Source: a virus. From it: DNA of 64,000 bases. A program made the translations under genes and the position numbers. The stretch's first letter is position 1. Every line of letters starts with the position of its first letter. The stretch spans positions 28,687 to 92,686 of the IMG/VR virus record IMGVR_UViG_3300025870_000004; one strand, given 5' to 3'. Below the pieces are notes generated by a model. The model was not told where the DNA came from. It ran no database searches and saw nothing but the letters and a program-made list of their open reading frames with translations. Shown here one piece after another: positions 1 to 8,863 of the stretch.

Positions 1-746
1 TTACCAGATATGAAGATGTTCTGTTCAGATGCAATATCGATATCACCCTCAACCACATTCTGTTGATTACCCTTGACAACCTGATTATTATCTGCTAACA
101 TAACATCGGTATGCGTTCCGATAGTCTTGTTTGTCTTTGTTCCTTTGGTCGTATACTGAGAGTTCTCTGTAACAGTTGTGCGATGGTTCTGTTCAATCTG
201 TTCTACCAGATTACCCGCAACATTGACATTGAAGTTACCACCAACATCTATATTATAGTCACCCGATACCTTCATGTTCAGGTTACCGTGGTATACAAGG
301 TTACCGTTACCCTCGATGATGACAGTCTGGTCACCGCCCGTAACCTCTACCTTGTTGTTCAACGCAGAGATGACTACCGAACCATCTGCTCTCATCTCTA
401 CACCCGCACCCTTACGGTGACGCAGGAGAACTCGTTCCCCGCCTGGCGTATCGTCAAGTTCGATGACATGACCCGATGTAGTTTCCTGCACTTGGTTACA
501 AGGATATTGTGATGGTCTCTGTGGTGCAATGTTTAGAGGAACACCGAAGTCACCACCACCAACATACAGGTTGTTTACCTTTGTTCCTCGTGCCGCCTTG
601 TTGATTGACACATCATAGTTGTAGTCTCTCTTAGGTAATGCACCTGTAGGGTCTTGCATACCATCAATAGGAACACCCAGAGTCTCCTCTTGTCCTGTCC
701 CTAGATTTTCTACACGAAGTTCAAACTTATCTTTTTTTGTAGTCAT
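1..746 (-). CDS. Baseplate central spike protein, gp5 C-terminal beta-helix type (partial)
   Basis: Reading the minus strand from ATG at 746 gives an open frame of about 248 codons that leaves the window at base 1. A segment reading GHVIELDDTPGGERVLLRHR near residue 100 is typical of the start of gp5/VgrG-type spikes. It is followed by short alternating-polarity repeats rich in G, N, V and T, as in a triple-stranded beta-helix. The start overlaps the stop of the upstream amidase gene (ATGA). In T4 this module is the C-terminal part of gp5; here it is a separate protein. The far end, and hence the tip, lies outside the window. Confidence 0.75.
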   Translation of the reverse strand, partial: MTTKKDKFELRVENLGTGQEETLGVPIDGMQDPTGALPKRDYNYDVSINKAARGTKVNNLYVGGGDFGVPLNIAPQRPSQYPCNQVQETTSGHVIELDDTPGGERVLLRHRKGAGVEMRADGSVVISALNNKVEVTGGDQTVIIEGNGNLVYHGNLNMKVSGDYNIDVGGNFNVNVAGNLVEQIEQNHRTTVTENSQYTTKGTKTNKTIGTHTDVMLADNNQVVKGNQQNVVEGDIDIASEQNIFISG

Positions 747-2485
747 GATATTTCCGAAGGTTTAAGTGGCCCTGTATTCAACGGGTTAGTTGTCTTATTT
801 GTTTTTCTGAAGATTGACTCCACATAATCAGGCACATCAAAGTATGGGTCAAGTTCTGCGACATCCACATCGTTGTGACCGAACACCTGACCGCCTGGAA
901 ACTTACGATAGAACGACTCAAGGAACTGTTCCAGTGTCGTGAACTGTGCGCGAGTGAACGAGTGTGGAGAACGAGAAGGGTTCTCCTGACCAGATGCGGC
1001 CGCTAATCCACCAACCATTACGATACCGATAGAGAAGTTGTTGTGGTCATTCACGGGTGCGTGTTCACCCTTACGGTTGACAGGTCTACCTCTTTGCAAA
1101 CTGCCATCTCTACGGATGACATAGTGAAACCCGATACCATCGTGTCCCAGTTTGTTGTGAATGTCATTTATCTCTGGTGACCCGATGTTCTTATTAGAAT
1201 AAGTCTCTGTGGCGTGAATAATAACTTCTGTCACATCTCGTCTGACTGTAGAGAACTCTGCGTCTAGTTCCTCAACCGAAGATACAAGGGTGAATACATC
1301 TTGAGATGTCTGTCTACCATTCCATTTGTTCGCGGTTGATGTCAGAGGCGTTGGTGCGTCGAATAAACTTGCATCTACTACGGTTGAACCAGATATTGTG
1401 GTGTCAAGGCTATCAAGGGATTTATCAACCGAATTGATTTCATTAATCAAACCTTGAACCTCTACATCAGGAACACCCGTCTCTTTACCCTTCTTGGTCA
1501 CATCATCTACGAGTTCTTGGGTGGATGTTGCTTTACTATCTGCCGTGAGATTCTTTGCTCTGTCCGTAACATTCTCAGACTTGTTTACGACTGTATTGAT
1601 TACTTCTGTCTTTTGTTTTGGGTCTTTGGATGATACTTTACCTAATAGTTGTTTGACTTCTTCATCACTCAAAGAGATACCACCCGCAGTGATATTTCTC
1701 AGATATGCTCTAGAGTCACCTGTGATAGACTCTGTAACATTTTGTAAAAAACCACCAAGTCCTTTATCAACCGAAACGGACACATCATTAAAGAAGTCGG
1801 ATACACCTGTCTCGAATTTATTGACTGCCGATGTCACATCATTGAAAACTTTTTTACCCAGTGCAGTGACACTACCAATGGTGGTCAGTGAATTCTTTGG
1901 TTTTGTTACCTCTGCGGTCAGTCCACCAATACCTGTTGCGTTTGACACGGCATCTTTTTCATCAGCAACGACACCACTCAGGGATGGCACTGTTGTTACT
2001 TTTTTCACAGTATCCTTGATATCCGAAAACTTTGGTGACTGAGATGTGGCAGCCGAACCACCAATACTGCCAGTAAAGGAGTCAACTTCACCTTTCGTTT
2101 TAGACGCGAGTGTCTGTGCTTTCTTAGTTGCACTTTCAACACCAGCAGGCCCACCTTGACCAATTGCAAGAATACCACTCTTCGCTGTAGTGTTTGAAGA
2201 AAATCCACTTAGAGTATTTGCGTCTTCACTAGGAGTATCAAGACCACTCACACCGATATCATCAGTTATTTTTCCGACAGATGTATCTAACACTTCGTTG
2301 GGCGTGATACTCTCTTTACCAAGACTTTTGACACCACCAAGTATTTCACCGTCTTTTTGACCAACCTTAGTCGAGAACTTAGCAAAAATTTCTTCAGATG
2401 TTTCTGTTCCTAAGTCTACAGGTTTCACTTCTCGCCTTGAGAGAGATTTAAGTTTTGATTCTAAGTCTGATTTTTTTAATGCCAT
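743..2485 (-). CDS. Tail-associated N-acetylmuramoyl-L-alanine amidase
   Basis: This 580-residue protein has a long low-complexity, Ser/Thr/Val/Lys-rich N-terminal part (about 1-400) and a C-terminal amidase_2/AmpD-like domain (about 420-560). Visible metal-site motifs are VIIHATET, GFHYVIRRDG, then GHNDVD followed by LDPYFD, matching the His...His...Asp zinc pattern of the family. It would cut peptidoglycan between MurNAc and the stem peptide. It lies between the OB-fold hub gene and the spike gene with overlapping start/stop codons, so it probably does the job of the T4 gp5 lysozyme during cell-wall penetration. The N-terminal region is unrecognised and may be a linker or a trimeric stalk. 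Confidence 0.8.
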   Translation of the reverse strand: MALKKSDLESKLKSLSRREVKPVDLGTETSEEIFAKFSTKVGQKDGEILGGVKSLGKESITPNEVLDTSVGKITDDIGVSGLDTPSEDANTLSGFSSNTTAKSGILAIGQGGPAGVESATKKAQTLASKTKGEVDSFTGSIGGSAATSQSPKFSDIKDTVKKVTTVPSLSGVVADEKDAVSNATGIGGLTAEVTKPKNSLTTIGSVTALGKKVFNDVTSAVNKFETGVSDFFNDVSVSVDKGLGGFLQNVTESITGDSRAYLRNITAGGISLSDEEVKQLLGKVSSKDPKQKTEVINTVVNKSENVTDRAKNLTADSKATSTQELVDDVTKKGKETGVPDVEVQGLINEINSVDKSLDSLDTTISGSTVVDASLFDAPTPLTSTANKWNGRQTSQDVFTLVSSVEELDAEFSTVRRDVTEVIIHATETYSNKNIGSPEINDIHNKLGHDGIGFHYVIRRDGSLQRGRPVNRKGEHAPVNDHNNFSIGIVMVGGLAAASGQENPSRSPHSFTRAQFTTLEQFLESFYRKFPGGQVFGHNDVDVAELDPYFDVPDYVESIFRKTNKTTNPLNTGPLKPSEIS

Positions 2486-3348
2486 TATGTTATCCTCTCA
2501 ACCAACTCTCTTGCGATTCGTTCCGCACTACTGATTGTAGTTGCGTCAGGTTTCTTGAGATAGTATTTACAGAAGATACTACACGTCCCCTTATCGCCTT
2601 CAAGTTTATCGGACTGAAGAAGTCTGATGTTCGTTGCACTTTGTGTTCCTCTCAACTCATATGCAATGAATGAATTCTGTGTGAAGAAAGTTTTATATTC
2701 ATTAGAGAATGCTTTCAGGTCTGTGACTCTACTCTCCGACCAGTCTGCAAGTCCTTTGTTTTCGGTTGTGAGATTGGTCTTCATACCTGACACGAAAGAT
2801 AGAGACGCGACAATACCGATTGATTGTTTGATGGTATACCCCAGATTTAAGAAGAACTGAACCGAAACCTTCTCACGATTTCTCTTCACAGACCTACCAA
2901 TTGCACCCACTGTTTCATTCTTGATATCTATCTCCGATGGTTTATTCGCATTGAACACCTTCGTAAAGAAATCTTCGGGCATCTCTTCGGTCAACCCACT
3001 CTCAGGAATACCTAACTGAACCTGTGTTGGAAGTTCGATATGAGGTATCGACCCCAGAATGATTGGTGTCTGAGAATGAATACCATCCATGAAGAACCCA
3101 AACACCAATGCGTTTGGTAACAGGTGAGGCATTCTACCGATACCTGATACACCACCCTCTGTGGTCGGCAATACACACTGCGCCCACGGAAGGTCGTGTT
3201 GTGGAATATCTTTGGTGGACTCAGAATGCAGACCGTGAATACGAATCTTGAAACGACCCTCGTATCCAGCAGGAGCTATATTGTCTATAACAGTTGCAAC
3301 GAACCATCTGGTATTGTCACCGTAGTATTCTGATAGAATCGGGTTCAT
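2485..3348 (-). CDS. Baseplate hub OB-fold protein (gp5 N-terminal type)
   Basis: The first 110 residues match the gp5/VgrG OB-fold: WFVATVIDN near the start, GRFKIRIHGLH, an aromatic LPWAQCVLPTT segment, and VFGFFMDG...PIILGSIPH. In T4 gp5 this domain docks on gp27. The remaining 175 residues (Lys/Ser-rich) are not recognised; no lysozyme catalytic motif is visible. It overlaps gp27 upstream (ATGA) and the amidase downstream, fitting a hub operon. Confidence 0.75.
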   Translation of the reverse strand: MNPILSEYYGDNTRWFVATVIDNIAPAGYEGRFKIRIHGLHSESTKDIPQHDLPWAQCVLPTTEGGVSGIGRMPHLLPNALVFGFFMDGIHSQTPIILGSIPHIELPTQVQLGIPESGLTEEMPEDFFTKVFNANKPSEIDIKNETVGAIGRSVKRNREKVSVQFFLNLGYTIKQSIGIVASLSFVSGMKTNLTTENKGLADWSESRVTDLKAFSNEYKTFFTQNSFIAYELRGTQSATNIRLLQSDKLEGDKGTCSIFCKYYLKKPDATTISSAERIARELVERIT

Positions 3349-4682
3349 GCCTGTCTCTCCAGTTTACAAATATTCATAGAGACATTGTGTGTGGTATCAG
3401 AGAAGACATGTCTTGTTTCATAAACAAGGAAATCACCAGATTTGCCTTTGTCGAGCATTGTGTCTGAGGTAGATTTCTTGTTTACATTTGTGTTATCGTT
3501 TATTACATTCAGTTTGATTATATCTCCAACCCCAGCCTTTGATACAATCAGACCTACGCCTGGCACAACAACATTGAATAGGTTTTTATATAGGTGTGCT
3601 TTGATTGCATTGGTCTCAATCTTCTTCTTGAACCGAACCTCATCGTGTTCGTCGTGGTAACTCTTGTGTCTTTCGTATGTGCCTCTGGATGTAATCGTGT
3701 GAAAGTTCATAGAGTTATAATCATCAATGTGTTGTTCTCCAATTTTAAACTCATCATCAAAGACATTCTGATTTTTACCAATCACACTGTTCTTTTGTAG
3801 ACCTTCAAGGGTCTTGCGAATGGTATGTCGTTGCGAGAAGATTTGTCCTGTATTTAGATTTGTATTAGAATACTGAGAACCGACCAATCCTTGTTCAATA
3901 ATCTTGAGAGTGTTGGACATCTTGGTTGTCTTCATACCCGATACAATAAATGATTTCTTATCTTCTCCACCCTGTTCTGCAAGAGCAACGTTTGCAGGAT
4001 TGTAGATATATGGTAACTTGGCGTTGAATGCGTCCTGAGATAACATTGCGTCTAGATTACCAAACCTGATATTGTCATCATGCATTGACCCGTAGATAAA
4101 GAATGGTGACCCTGTGATGGTTGAAGCCCTTTTAGTCAACCATAGTGCTGCATCAATTGGATTTAGATTAGGAATGATACCTTTCATACTGGTCTGAATT
4201 GGTTTAGACTCACCCAGATAAGAGATGTCAATATTCTTTTTCATCTCTGACCCGATGAGTTTCACGATAATGTCATCGATGTTACCACTAAATGACTTAC
4301 TAATTCTCTTGGAACGAGCCAAGAATGCGTGTTCATCCATCAGTGTAATGTTGAGAATACTCGCCTTACCTTGTTCGGACTTGACTGACCGTTCAATACC
4401 TGTCATAATGAAACTACGTTCAAACACAGGTTGAAGGTCATTGGTAACAGACGCAATGTTTACCTTAAATCTTTCCGTTCCGTTGAAGTTGATTATATCA
4501 AATAAAGCGTTATCATCTAAGACAATCAACTGACCCGTCAGGTATGGTTTGTCAAGACTTTCAAAGATATTCAACTCAACAATAGAGGTGCGAACATCAA
4601 AGTCTTGTTCCAGCAATCGGTCTGCCGATATGACCGCCTCAGTAATCTTGAACTGTTGCGATTGTTTTTGATTAGATGCCAT
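3345..4682 (-). CDS. 27: Baseplate hub protein, gp27-like
   Basis: A 445-residue protein with the features of the gp27/GpD tube-like hub fold: an N-terminal strand-rich half (FKITEAVISADRLL, VELNIFESLDKPYLTGQLIV) and a middle segment PLDAALW-like (NPIDAALWLTKRA) shared by phage hub proteins. gp27 forms the trimeric ring joining the tail tube and the spike. Its place directly before the OB-fold gene and after gp53 supports the assignment. The family is divergent and the call rests on motifs and context. Confidence 0.7.
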   Translation of the reverse strand: MASNQKQSQQFKITEAVISADRLLEQDFDVRTSIVELNIFESLDKPYLTGQLIVLDDNALFDIINFNGTERFKVNIASVTNDLQPVFERSFIMTGIERSVKSEQGKASILNITLMDEHAFLARSKRISKSFSGNIDDIIVKLIGSEMKKNIDISYLGESKPIQTSMKGIIPNLNPIDAALWLTKRASTITGSPFFIYGSMHDDNIRFGNLDAMLSQDAFNAKLPYIYNPANVALAEQGGEDKKSFIVSGMKTTKMSNTLKIIEQGLVGSQYSNTNLNTGQIFSQRHTIRKTLEGLQKNSVIGKNQNVFDDEFKIGEQHIDDYNSMNFHTITSRGTYERHKSYHDEHDEVRFKKKIETNAIKAHLYKNLFNVVVPGVGLIVSKAGVGDIIKLNVINDNTNVNKKSTSDTMLDKGKSGDFLVYETRHVFSDTTHNVSMNICKLERQA

Positions 4683-5419
4683 TACGACTCTCTATGAAAT
4701 TTCGCGAACTCGCCCGCAACTTGATTTACAACATCGGATTTGAGAACAATAATCTCTTTGAGTTCATCATTCTTTTGTTCTAATCTATCTCTATACGTCA
4801 CTGGTATCCAACTTGCCGATGGACTACCAAAGTCATATATTGTCAGGTCTTGATGCACACCATCGGCATCTTCGTAGTGATGAATAGCATTGTATTGTTC
4901 AGACTCCGCAATGGCAGTCAGTGATTGTATATTTCCGTCTACATCAGTATATCGAATCAACTCAGTGTTGAAATTTGACCCACCATCAGTTTCTATAACA
5001 AGTTGACCCATGTCAGTAATTCTACGAATAACCGTTCCTGTCGTAGTGCTACTAACACCCGTCACTCTTTGACCGACAGGAAAGATACCTGTCAGGTTTG
5101 TGTTGGTTGTCACAACACGATAAGGATATTTTGATTTTGCGATACTCAGCATGTTGTAACTATCAACAGGCCAACCACTCTCACGAATGTGATTGTTCAT
5201 CATATAGAATGTCCAGTAGTAATCTGGAGTGCCATACAGTTTGTAAGATAGTGTGTCTGGTCTCTCGCCTGCACTGATAGTATACTTGTTGTAAAAAGCA
5301 ACATTCTCTTTTACTTGGTCAATTACATCGACATATGCAGTGAGATTATTAAAAAGGACTGGACTCTCGTTATCACCAAAACGATATGATACGATTCCAA
5401 AGTTGTCGAAATATGCCAT
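4682..5419 (-). CDS. 53: Baseplate wedge protein gp53
   Basis: 245 residues. The N-terminal half has the characteristic gp53 signature: AYFDNFGIVSYRFG at the start, YTISAGERPDTLSYKLYG around residue 47, and YYWTFYMMNNH at about 68, which is the LysM-like region conserved in T4-type wedge proteins. gp53 links wedge and hub during baseplate assembly. The gene sits between the gp48/54-type gene and gp27 with single-base stop/start overlaps, so it is translated as part of the hub operon. Confidence 0.85.
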   Translation of the reverse strand: MAYFDNFGIVSYRFGDNESPVLFNNLTAYVDVIDQVKENVAFYNKYTISAGERPDTLSYKLYGTPDYYWTFYMMNNHIRESGWPVDSYNMLSIAKSKYPYRVVTTNTNLTGIFPVGQRVTGVSSTTTGTVIRRITDMGQLVIETDGGSNFNTELIRYTDVDGNIQSLTAIAESEQYNAIHHYEDADGVHQDLTIYDFGSPSASWIPVTYRDRLEQKNDELKEIIVLKSDVVNQVAGEFAKFHRES

Positions 5420-6294
5420 TAGAATCCTGCCTCAATTTGTTTTCTGTCTAGTGTTCTAGATTCGGTAAATGATACACTCATGTCAATCTCACTAAAGTTT
5501 CCGTCATCATGCATTGCCATCGTTGATGGGTTGTATGTAATACTCACATCTCTGAGGAAACAAGGGAGAATTTTGTTTGTAACTTCTTTACCGTTATATT
5601 CAATTTGAATTTTAAATCTGTTTGGAAATCTATACCCCAGAGAAATACCAGCGTCAGAAATATCTTCGGGATAAAGTTCTTCTCTGAATAGTTGGATAAT
5701 ATTCTTGACCTCTTCTGCTTCTTTTGCAGAACAGGGTAAAAATTTGAATGTAAATGCAAACTCTCTTAGTGCAACACTCTTAAACAAGGCGCGACTGTTG
5801 GGATTTGTGGTAACTCGTGCTGCAGCCCTAGCAACATTACCTACTTCTTGATTTTTTTGTGCAAGACGAACAATAGCAAGACTCGCTTGTCGTTGAGCAT
5901 CAGCACCCTTCAGTCCTTCTGCACTAGAACCAGCACCAGCAAGAAAACCAGCAACACTTCCAGATAACAGGTCAGTATTTTCGTAAGCGACATTATCACG
6001 GAACTGAAGACCAACAGGAAGATAAAGAGAAACTCTACGAGTAGGTGCTTTTGGTGGTGTGCCTCTTAATGCTTGATTGACACCACCTTTGAATTGTTGT
6101 ATTAGATTAGTGCCAGGCACGTCACCTCCGACAACATCTTTTATGGCATCTTTTGCAGCTTTTGTCTTAGACTGAGCAGTTTGGGCAAGTTCACCCAAAT
6201 TTGGTTGTTCTTCCTCAAGAACTGAAAAAACAATCCGACCACCATAGTCAGAAGTATCTTCAATGGGATATTCTAAATCGTCTTTTAATGCCAT
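5419..6294 (-). CDS. Baseplate tail-tube cap protein, gp48/gp54-like
   Basis: Residues from about 85 on (RRVSLYLPVGLQFRDNVAYE) and the C-terminal block (FKIQIEYNGKEV, DVSITYNPSTM, FSEIDMSVSFTESRTLDR) match the T4-like tube cap/initiator group that starts tail tube polymerisation on the baseplate. The middle is Ala-rich. The frame extends to a GTG four codons earlier at 6306, but ATG at 6294 is preferred because GGA lies seven bases before it. A late promoter box lies 34 bases upstream. Which of gp48 or gp54 it matches is uncertain; gp48 is favoured because a second tube-fold gene at 7418 could be gp54. Confidence 0.6.
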   Translation of the reverse strand: MALKDDLEYPIEDTSDYGGRIVFSVLEEEQPNLGELAQTAQSKTKAAKDAIKDVVGGDVPGTNLIQQFKGGVNQALRGTPPKAPTRRVSLYLPVGLQFRDNVAYENTDLLSGSVAGFLAGAGSSAEGLKGADAQRQASLAIVRLAQKNQEVGNVARAAARVTTNPNSRALFKSVALREFAFTFKFLPCSAKEAEEVKNIIQLFREELYPEDISDAGISLGYRFPNRFKIQIEYNGKEVTNKILPCFLRDVSITYNPSTMAMHDDGNFSEIDMSVSFTESRTLDRKQIEAGF

Positions 6295-6327
6295 TTGTAA
6301 ATCCACTAAATAAAAATAATTCGATAC

Positions 6328-6335
6328 TATTTATA
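6328..6335 (-). promoter_or_regulatory. T4-type late promoter for the baseplate hub operon
   Basis: The minus strand reads TATAAATA, the exact T4 late -10 box recognised by gp55-type sigma. It lies in the short divergent gap between the hub operon and gp4 and would give a leader of about 28 bases before ATG at 6294. Confidence 0.75.
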
Positions 6336-6342
6336 AGGTTTT

Positions 6343-6819
6343 ATGGCATATTCTGGACGATATAAACCGAAAAATCCAAAGAAGTATAAGGGTGACTACA
6401 CAAAGGTCATCTATCGTTCTTTGTGGGAGAAACACGCCTTCAAGTGGTGTGATAACAACTCAAATGTGATTGAGTGGTCAAGTGAGGAAGTGGTCATACC
6501 ATATCTATATGAGGTTGACCATAAGTATCATCGTTACTTCATGGATTTGAAAATTAAATTCAAAGATGGTAGAGTCTTTCTAATTGAGATAAAACCAGAT
6601 GCACAGACACGACCACCGACAGGTCAACGCAGGACGAAACGATATATCACCGAAAGTCTGACTTATGTTAAGAATATGAATAAGTGGAAGGCAGCCAGTG
6701 AGTATGCAAAAGACCGTGGTTGGAGTTTTGCTATATGGACAGAGAAGACCGAACCATTGAAATCAATGATACCGAAATCAACAAAACAACTAAAACCTTT
6801 CAAAAGACGTAAGAAATAA
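6343..6819 (+). CDS. 4: Head completion protein gp4
   Basis: 158 residues, strongly basic. The motif order WEKHAFKWCDNN, VIPYLYEVDHKYHRYFMDL, FLIEIKPDAQTRPP and RRTKRYITESLTYVKNMNKW is the T4 gp4 (gp50/4) family, which resembles a small nuclease fold with the D...ExK line (FMDL...IEIK). gp4 completes filled heads before tail joining. AAGG four bases before ATG serves as ribosome site. It is the first gene of the plus-strand virion cluster. Confidence 0.85.
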   Translation: MAYSGRYKPKNPKKYKGDYTKVIYRSLWEKHAFKWCDNNSNVIEWSSEEVVIPYLYEVDHKYHRYFMDLKIKFKDGRVFLIEIKPDAQTRPPTGQRRTKRYITESLTYVKNMNKWKAASEYAKDRGWSFAIWTEKTEPLKSMIPKSTKQLKPFKRRKK

Positions 6820-6820
6820 G

Positions 6821-6828
6821 TATAAATA
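6821..6828 (+). promoter_or_regulatory. T4-type late promoter abutting the next start codon
   Basis: Exact TATAAATA, only five bases before ATG at 6834. A T4 late transcript would begin at or within a base or two of the ATG, so the message would be nearly leaderless. The same spacing is seen at 46633-46640. Confidence 0.65.
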
Positions 6829-6833
6829 CTGGC

Positions 6834-7418
6834 ATGAGTAACTTATTCCAAAGACTGGAACTGCAAGCATTCCGTGCTGGTATTACACCACGCACAAAGG
6901 AATCGCGTGAATGGTTTCGTAAGAAAGCAAAGAACCTTCGTTCTGTCAACCGTGAAGCGTTGATGCAAGAGAAGGAACTGAATCGTGGTGGTAAACAAAT
7001 CATTGGTTCGATGCAGATGTTCTTCTATGACCCGAAGACCAAAGACACCCTTCCATACTATGATGCGTTTCCTCTGGTGATTGTGGTTGGCCCTGCGGAA
7101 GGTGGGTTCTATGGATTGAACCTTCACTATCTTCCACCACTTCTTCGTGCGAAGTTCCTTGACTCTCTTCTGGATATCCAGTCCAGTAAGACAAGTGATG
7201 ATTCCAAGTTCAATATCACCTATAAGAGATTGCAGGCTGCAAGTAAGTTCAAGTATTTCAAACCATGTTTCAAACACTATCTGAATGACCATGTGAAGAG
7301 TAAGTTCGCAGAAGTCCAAGCACCAGAGTGGGAAATCGCAACCTTCCTACCAACCGCAGACTTCCGCAAGAGAAACTCTTCCAAAGTGTTCTCAGATTCA
7401 AGACGGATGATAGGATAA
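6834..7418 (+). CDS. Conserved T4-like virion protein, possibly DNA end protector gp2
   Basis: 194 residues, basic. Central block FYDPKTKDTLPYYDAFPLVI followed by GFYGLNLHYLPPLLRAKFLD is well conserved in marine T4-like phages as I remember them. Position next to gp4 matches gene 2 of T4, whose product caps the packaged DNA ends, but sequence similarity to T4 gp2 cannot be confirmed by eye. No clear ribosome site is present before ATG; the late box lies five bases upstream. The end overlaps the start of the next gene by one base. Confidence 0.45.
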   Translation: MSNLFQRLELQAFRAGITPRTKESREWFRKKAKNLRSVNREALMQEKELNRGGKQIIGSMQMFFYDPKTKDTLPYYDAFPLVIVVGPAEGGFYGLNLHYLPPLLRAKFLDSLLDIQSSKTSDDSKFNITYKRLQAASKFKYFKPCFKHYLNDHVKSKFAEVQAPEWEIATFLPTADFRKRNSSKVFSDSRRMIG

Positions 7419-8140
7419 TGGTATTTCGCGTAGACGATTTTAGAGCGCAAGTAAGCAGAGGTGGTGGGTTCGCATCACAGAACATGTTCCGTGTTCAACT
7501 GCCTCGTATTCAGGGTGCGCCTCTGGGTGGTAACGACCCAAGAGAATTAGACATGTTGTGTCGTGTAACTAGTTTGCCAGGCCGTCAGGTTTTGTCAACG
7601 GACAAACAGATTGGAACAGTTCTAACCAAAGTTGCAAACGGATATGCAGTCACAGACCTAAACATGACATTCTATTGTATGAACGACTATGGCATTCGTA
7701 AATACTTTGAGACATGGCAAAACCTCGCACACAATCAACAAACAAAAACGATTGGGTATTTCAAAGAATATACCAAACCAGTTGTCATTCAACAACTGAA
7801 GAAGGGTGTGTCATTCCCAATCAAAAAGAAGAAAGTTTTTGATACTGGTAGAATTCCTAGTGGTATTCGTAATCGTCTCCCTCGTATTGGGCCACTTGAC
7901 CTTGCACAGGGTGAGATTGATTTGAACGGTATCTTTGGTGACCAGATTGCATACAGTTGTGTTCTTGAGAATGCATACCCAACAACACTGAATGAAATTG
8001 CACTAAATAATGAAACACAAGAAGTTGTGGAAGTGTCAGTCCAATTGTCTTACAAGGACTGGCGTTCCGAACAAGGAGACATCTCCAGTGGTCTGGTTGA
8101 AGGTCTCGCAGGCGAATTGATTCGTAGAGTATTAAGGTAA
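7418..8140 (+). CDS. Tail-tube-fold protein, probable tube initiator (gp54/gp19-like)
   Basis: The frame opens 90 bases earlier, but ATG at 7418 is chosen because it overlaps the stop of the previous gene (TAATG) and the extra 30 residues are just its shadow. The 240-residue product has tube-protein features: SQNMFRVQLPRIQG, LCRVTSLPGRQVLSTDKQIG, then TDLNMTFYCMNDYGIRKYFETW and a final VVEVSVQLSYKDWRS. These match the gp19 tube fold also used by the initiator gp54. The true gp19 is expected elsewhere with gp18, so an initiator role is more likely. Confidence 0.55.
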   Translation: MVFRVDDFRAQVSRGGGFASQNMFRVQLPRIQGAPLGGNDPRELDMLCRVTSLPGRQVLSTDKQIGTVLTKVANGYAVTDLNMTFYCMNDYGIRKYFETWQNLAHNQQTKTIGYFKEYTKPVVIQQLKKGVSFPIKKKKVFDTGRIPSGIRNRLPRIGPLDLAQGEIDLNGIFGDQIAYSCVLENAYPTTLNEIALNNETQEVVEVSVQLSYKDWRSEQGDISSGLVEGLAGELIRRVLR

Positions 8141-8155
8141 TTATGGAGTTAAATT

Positions 8156-8863
8156 ATGGCACTACCTAAGTTAAATGAGTCGATAAAATATGAGATGGAG
8201 ATTCCTTCATCAAAAAATATTGTAACATATCGACCGTATCTTGTCAAAGAAGAGAAAATTCTTCTCATGGCATTTGAGTCACAAGACCAAAAACAAGCAA
8301 TGAGAGCAATGGTTGACACAATTGTTGCTTGTGTGTTTGAAGATATTACACCATCACAACTTACGACATTTGATGTTGAATATATGTTCACACAAATCCG
8401 TTCTAAGTCTGTCGGTGAAACATCTACAGTAAACGTAAAGTGTCAAGCAATTGATTGTGAAGAGACCGAAGAGGTTGAAGTCAATCTATCTGAACTAAAA
8501 GTTGAAGGTGAGGATGTTAGTAATGTTATTGAACTGACACCAACAGTTTCAATTGAAATGCGATACCCTTCATACAATACCTTTGTTGATAACTGGAGAG
8601 AAGATATCAATGAGAGTGAGTTTGGGTTCGTCATGATGGAAGATTGTATTTCAGCAATTCTGACCGAAGACGAAAGATATAACGCATCTGATGTTTCGAG
8701 GAAAGAAATGTCTGAGTTTATTGACTCGATGACAAACTCACAATTTCAAAAGGTGGGTGAGTATCTAAGAACAATCCCATCTATGAAAAAAGATGTTGAG
8801 TTTACATGTAAGTGTGGACACGAGAATAAAGTAACACTGGAGGGCCTTCAAGATTTTTTTTAG
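8156..8863 (+). CDS. 26: Baseplate hub/tail assembly protein gp26-like
   Basis: 235 residues. ITYRPYLVKEEKILLMA-type segment (TYRPYLVKEEKILLMAFES) near residue 25 and a C-terminal FTCKCGHENKVTLEGLQDFF are typical of the gp26 group of T4-like phages. Cysteine pairs (KCQAIDCEE, CKCGH) could bind zinc. The reading frame ends GAT TTT TTT TAG, eight T residues running into the stop, and a downstream frame continues a known partner (see 8860-9057). Directly before the tape measure gene, it has the place of a tail assembly chaperone. Confidence 0.7.
   Translation: MALPKLNESIKYEMEIPSSKNIVTYRPYLVKEEKILLMAFESQDQKQAMRAMVDTIVACVFEDITPSQLTTFDVEYMFTQIRSKSVGETSTVNVKCQAIDCEETEEVEVNLSELKVEGEDVSNVIELTPTVSIEMRYPSYNTFVDNWREDINESEFGFVMMEDCISAILTEDERYNASDVSRKEMSEFIDSMTNSQFQKVGEYLRTIPSMKKDVEFTCKCGHENKVTLEGLQDFF
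8854..8861 (+). promoter_or_regulatory. Putative -1 frameshift slippery site (T8)
   Basis: Eight consecutive T residues end one base into the TAG stop of the gp26-like gene. Slipping back one base on TTT codons moves translation into a frame that stays open for 65 codons until 9057. The downstream frame has no start codon before its Met-Gln at about codon 22, yet the residues before that Met look conserved. Confidence 0.55.

Noticed and set aside
111-512. 133-codon open frame on the plus strand
   Set aside because: It lies opposite the spike gene, whose minus-strand frame gives a clear gp5-like protein; the plus-strand product has no recognisable pattern.
1494-2042. 182-codon plus-strand open frame
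   Set aside because: Shadow of the amidase gene; Ser/Val-rich product from antisense of a low-complexity region.
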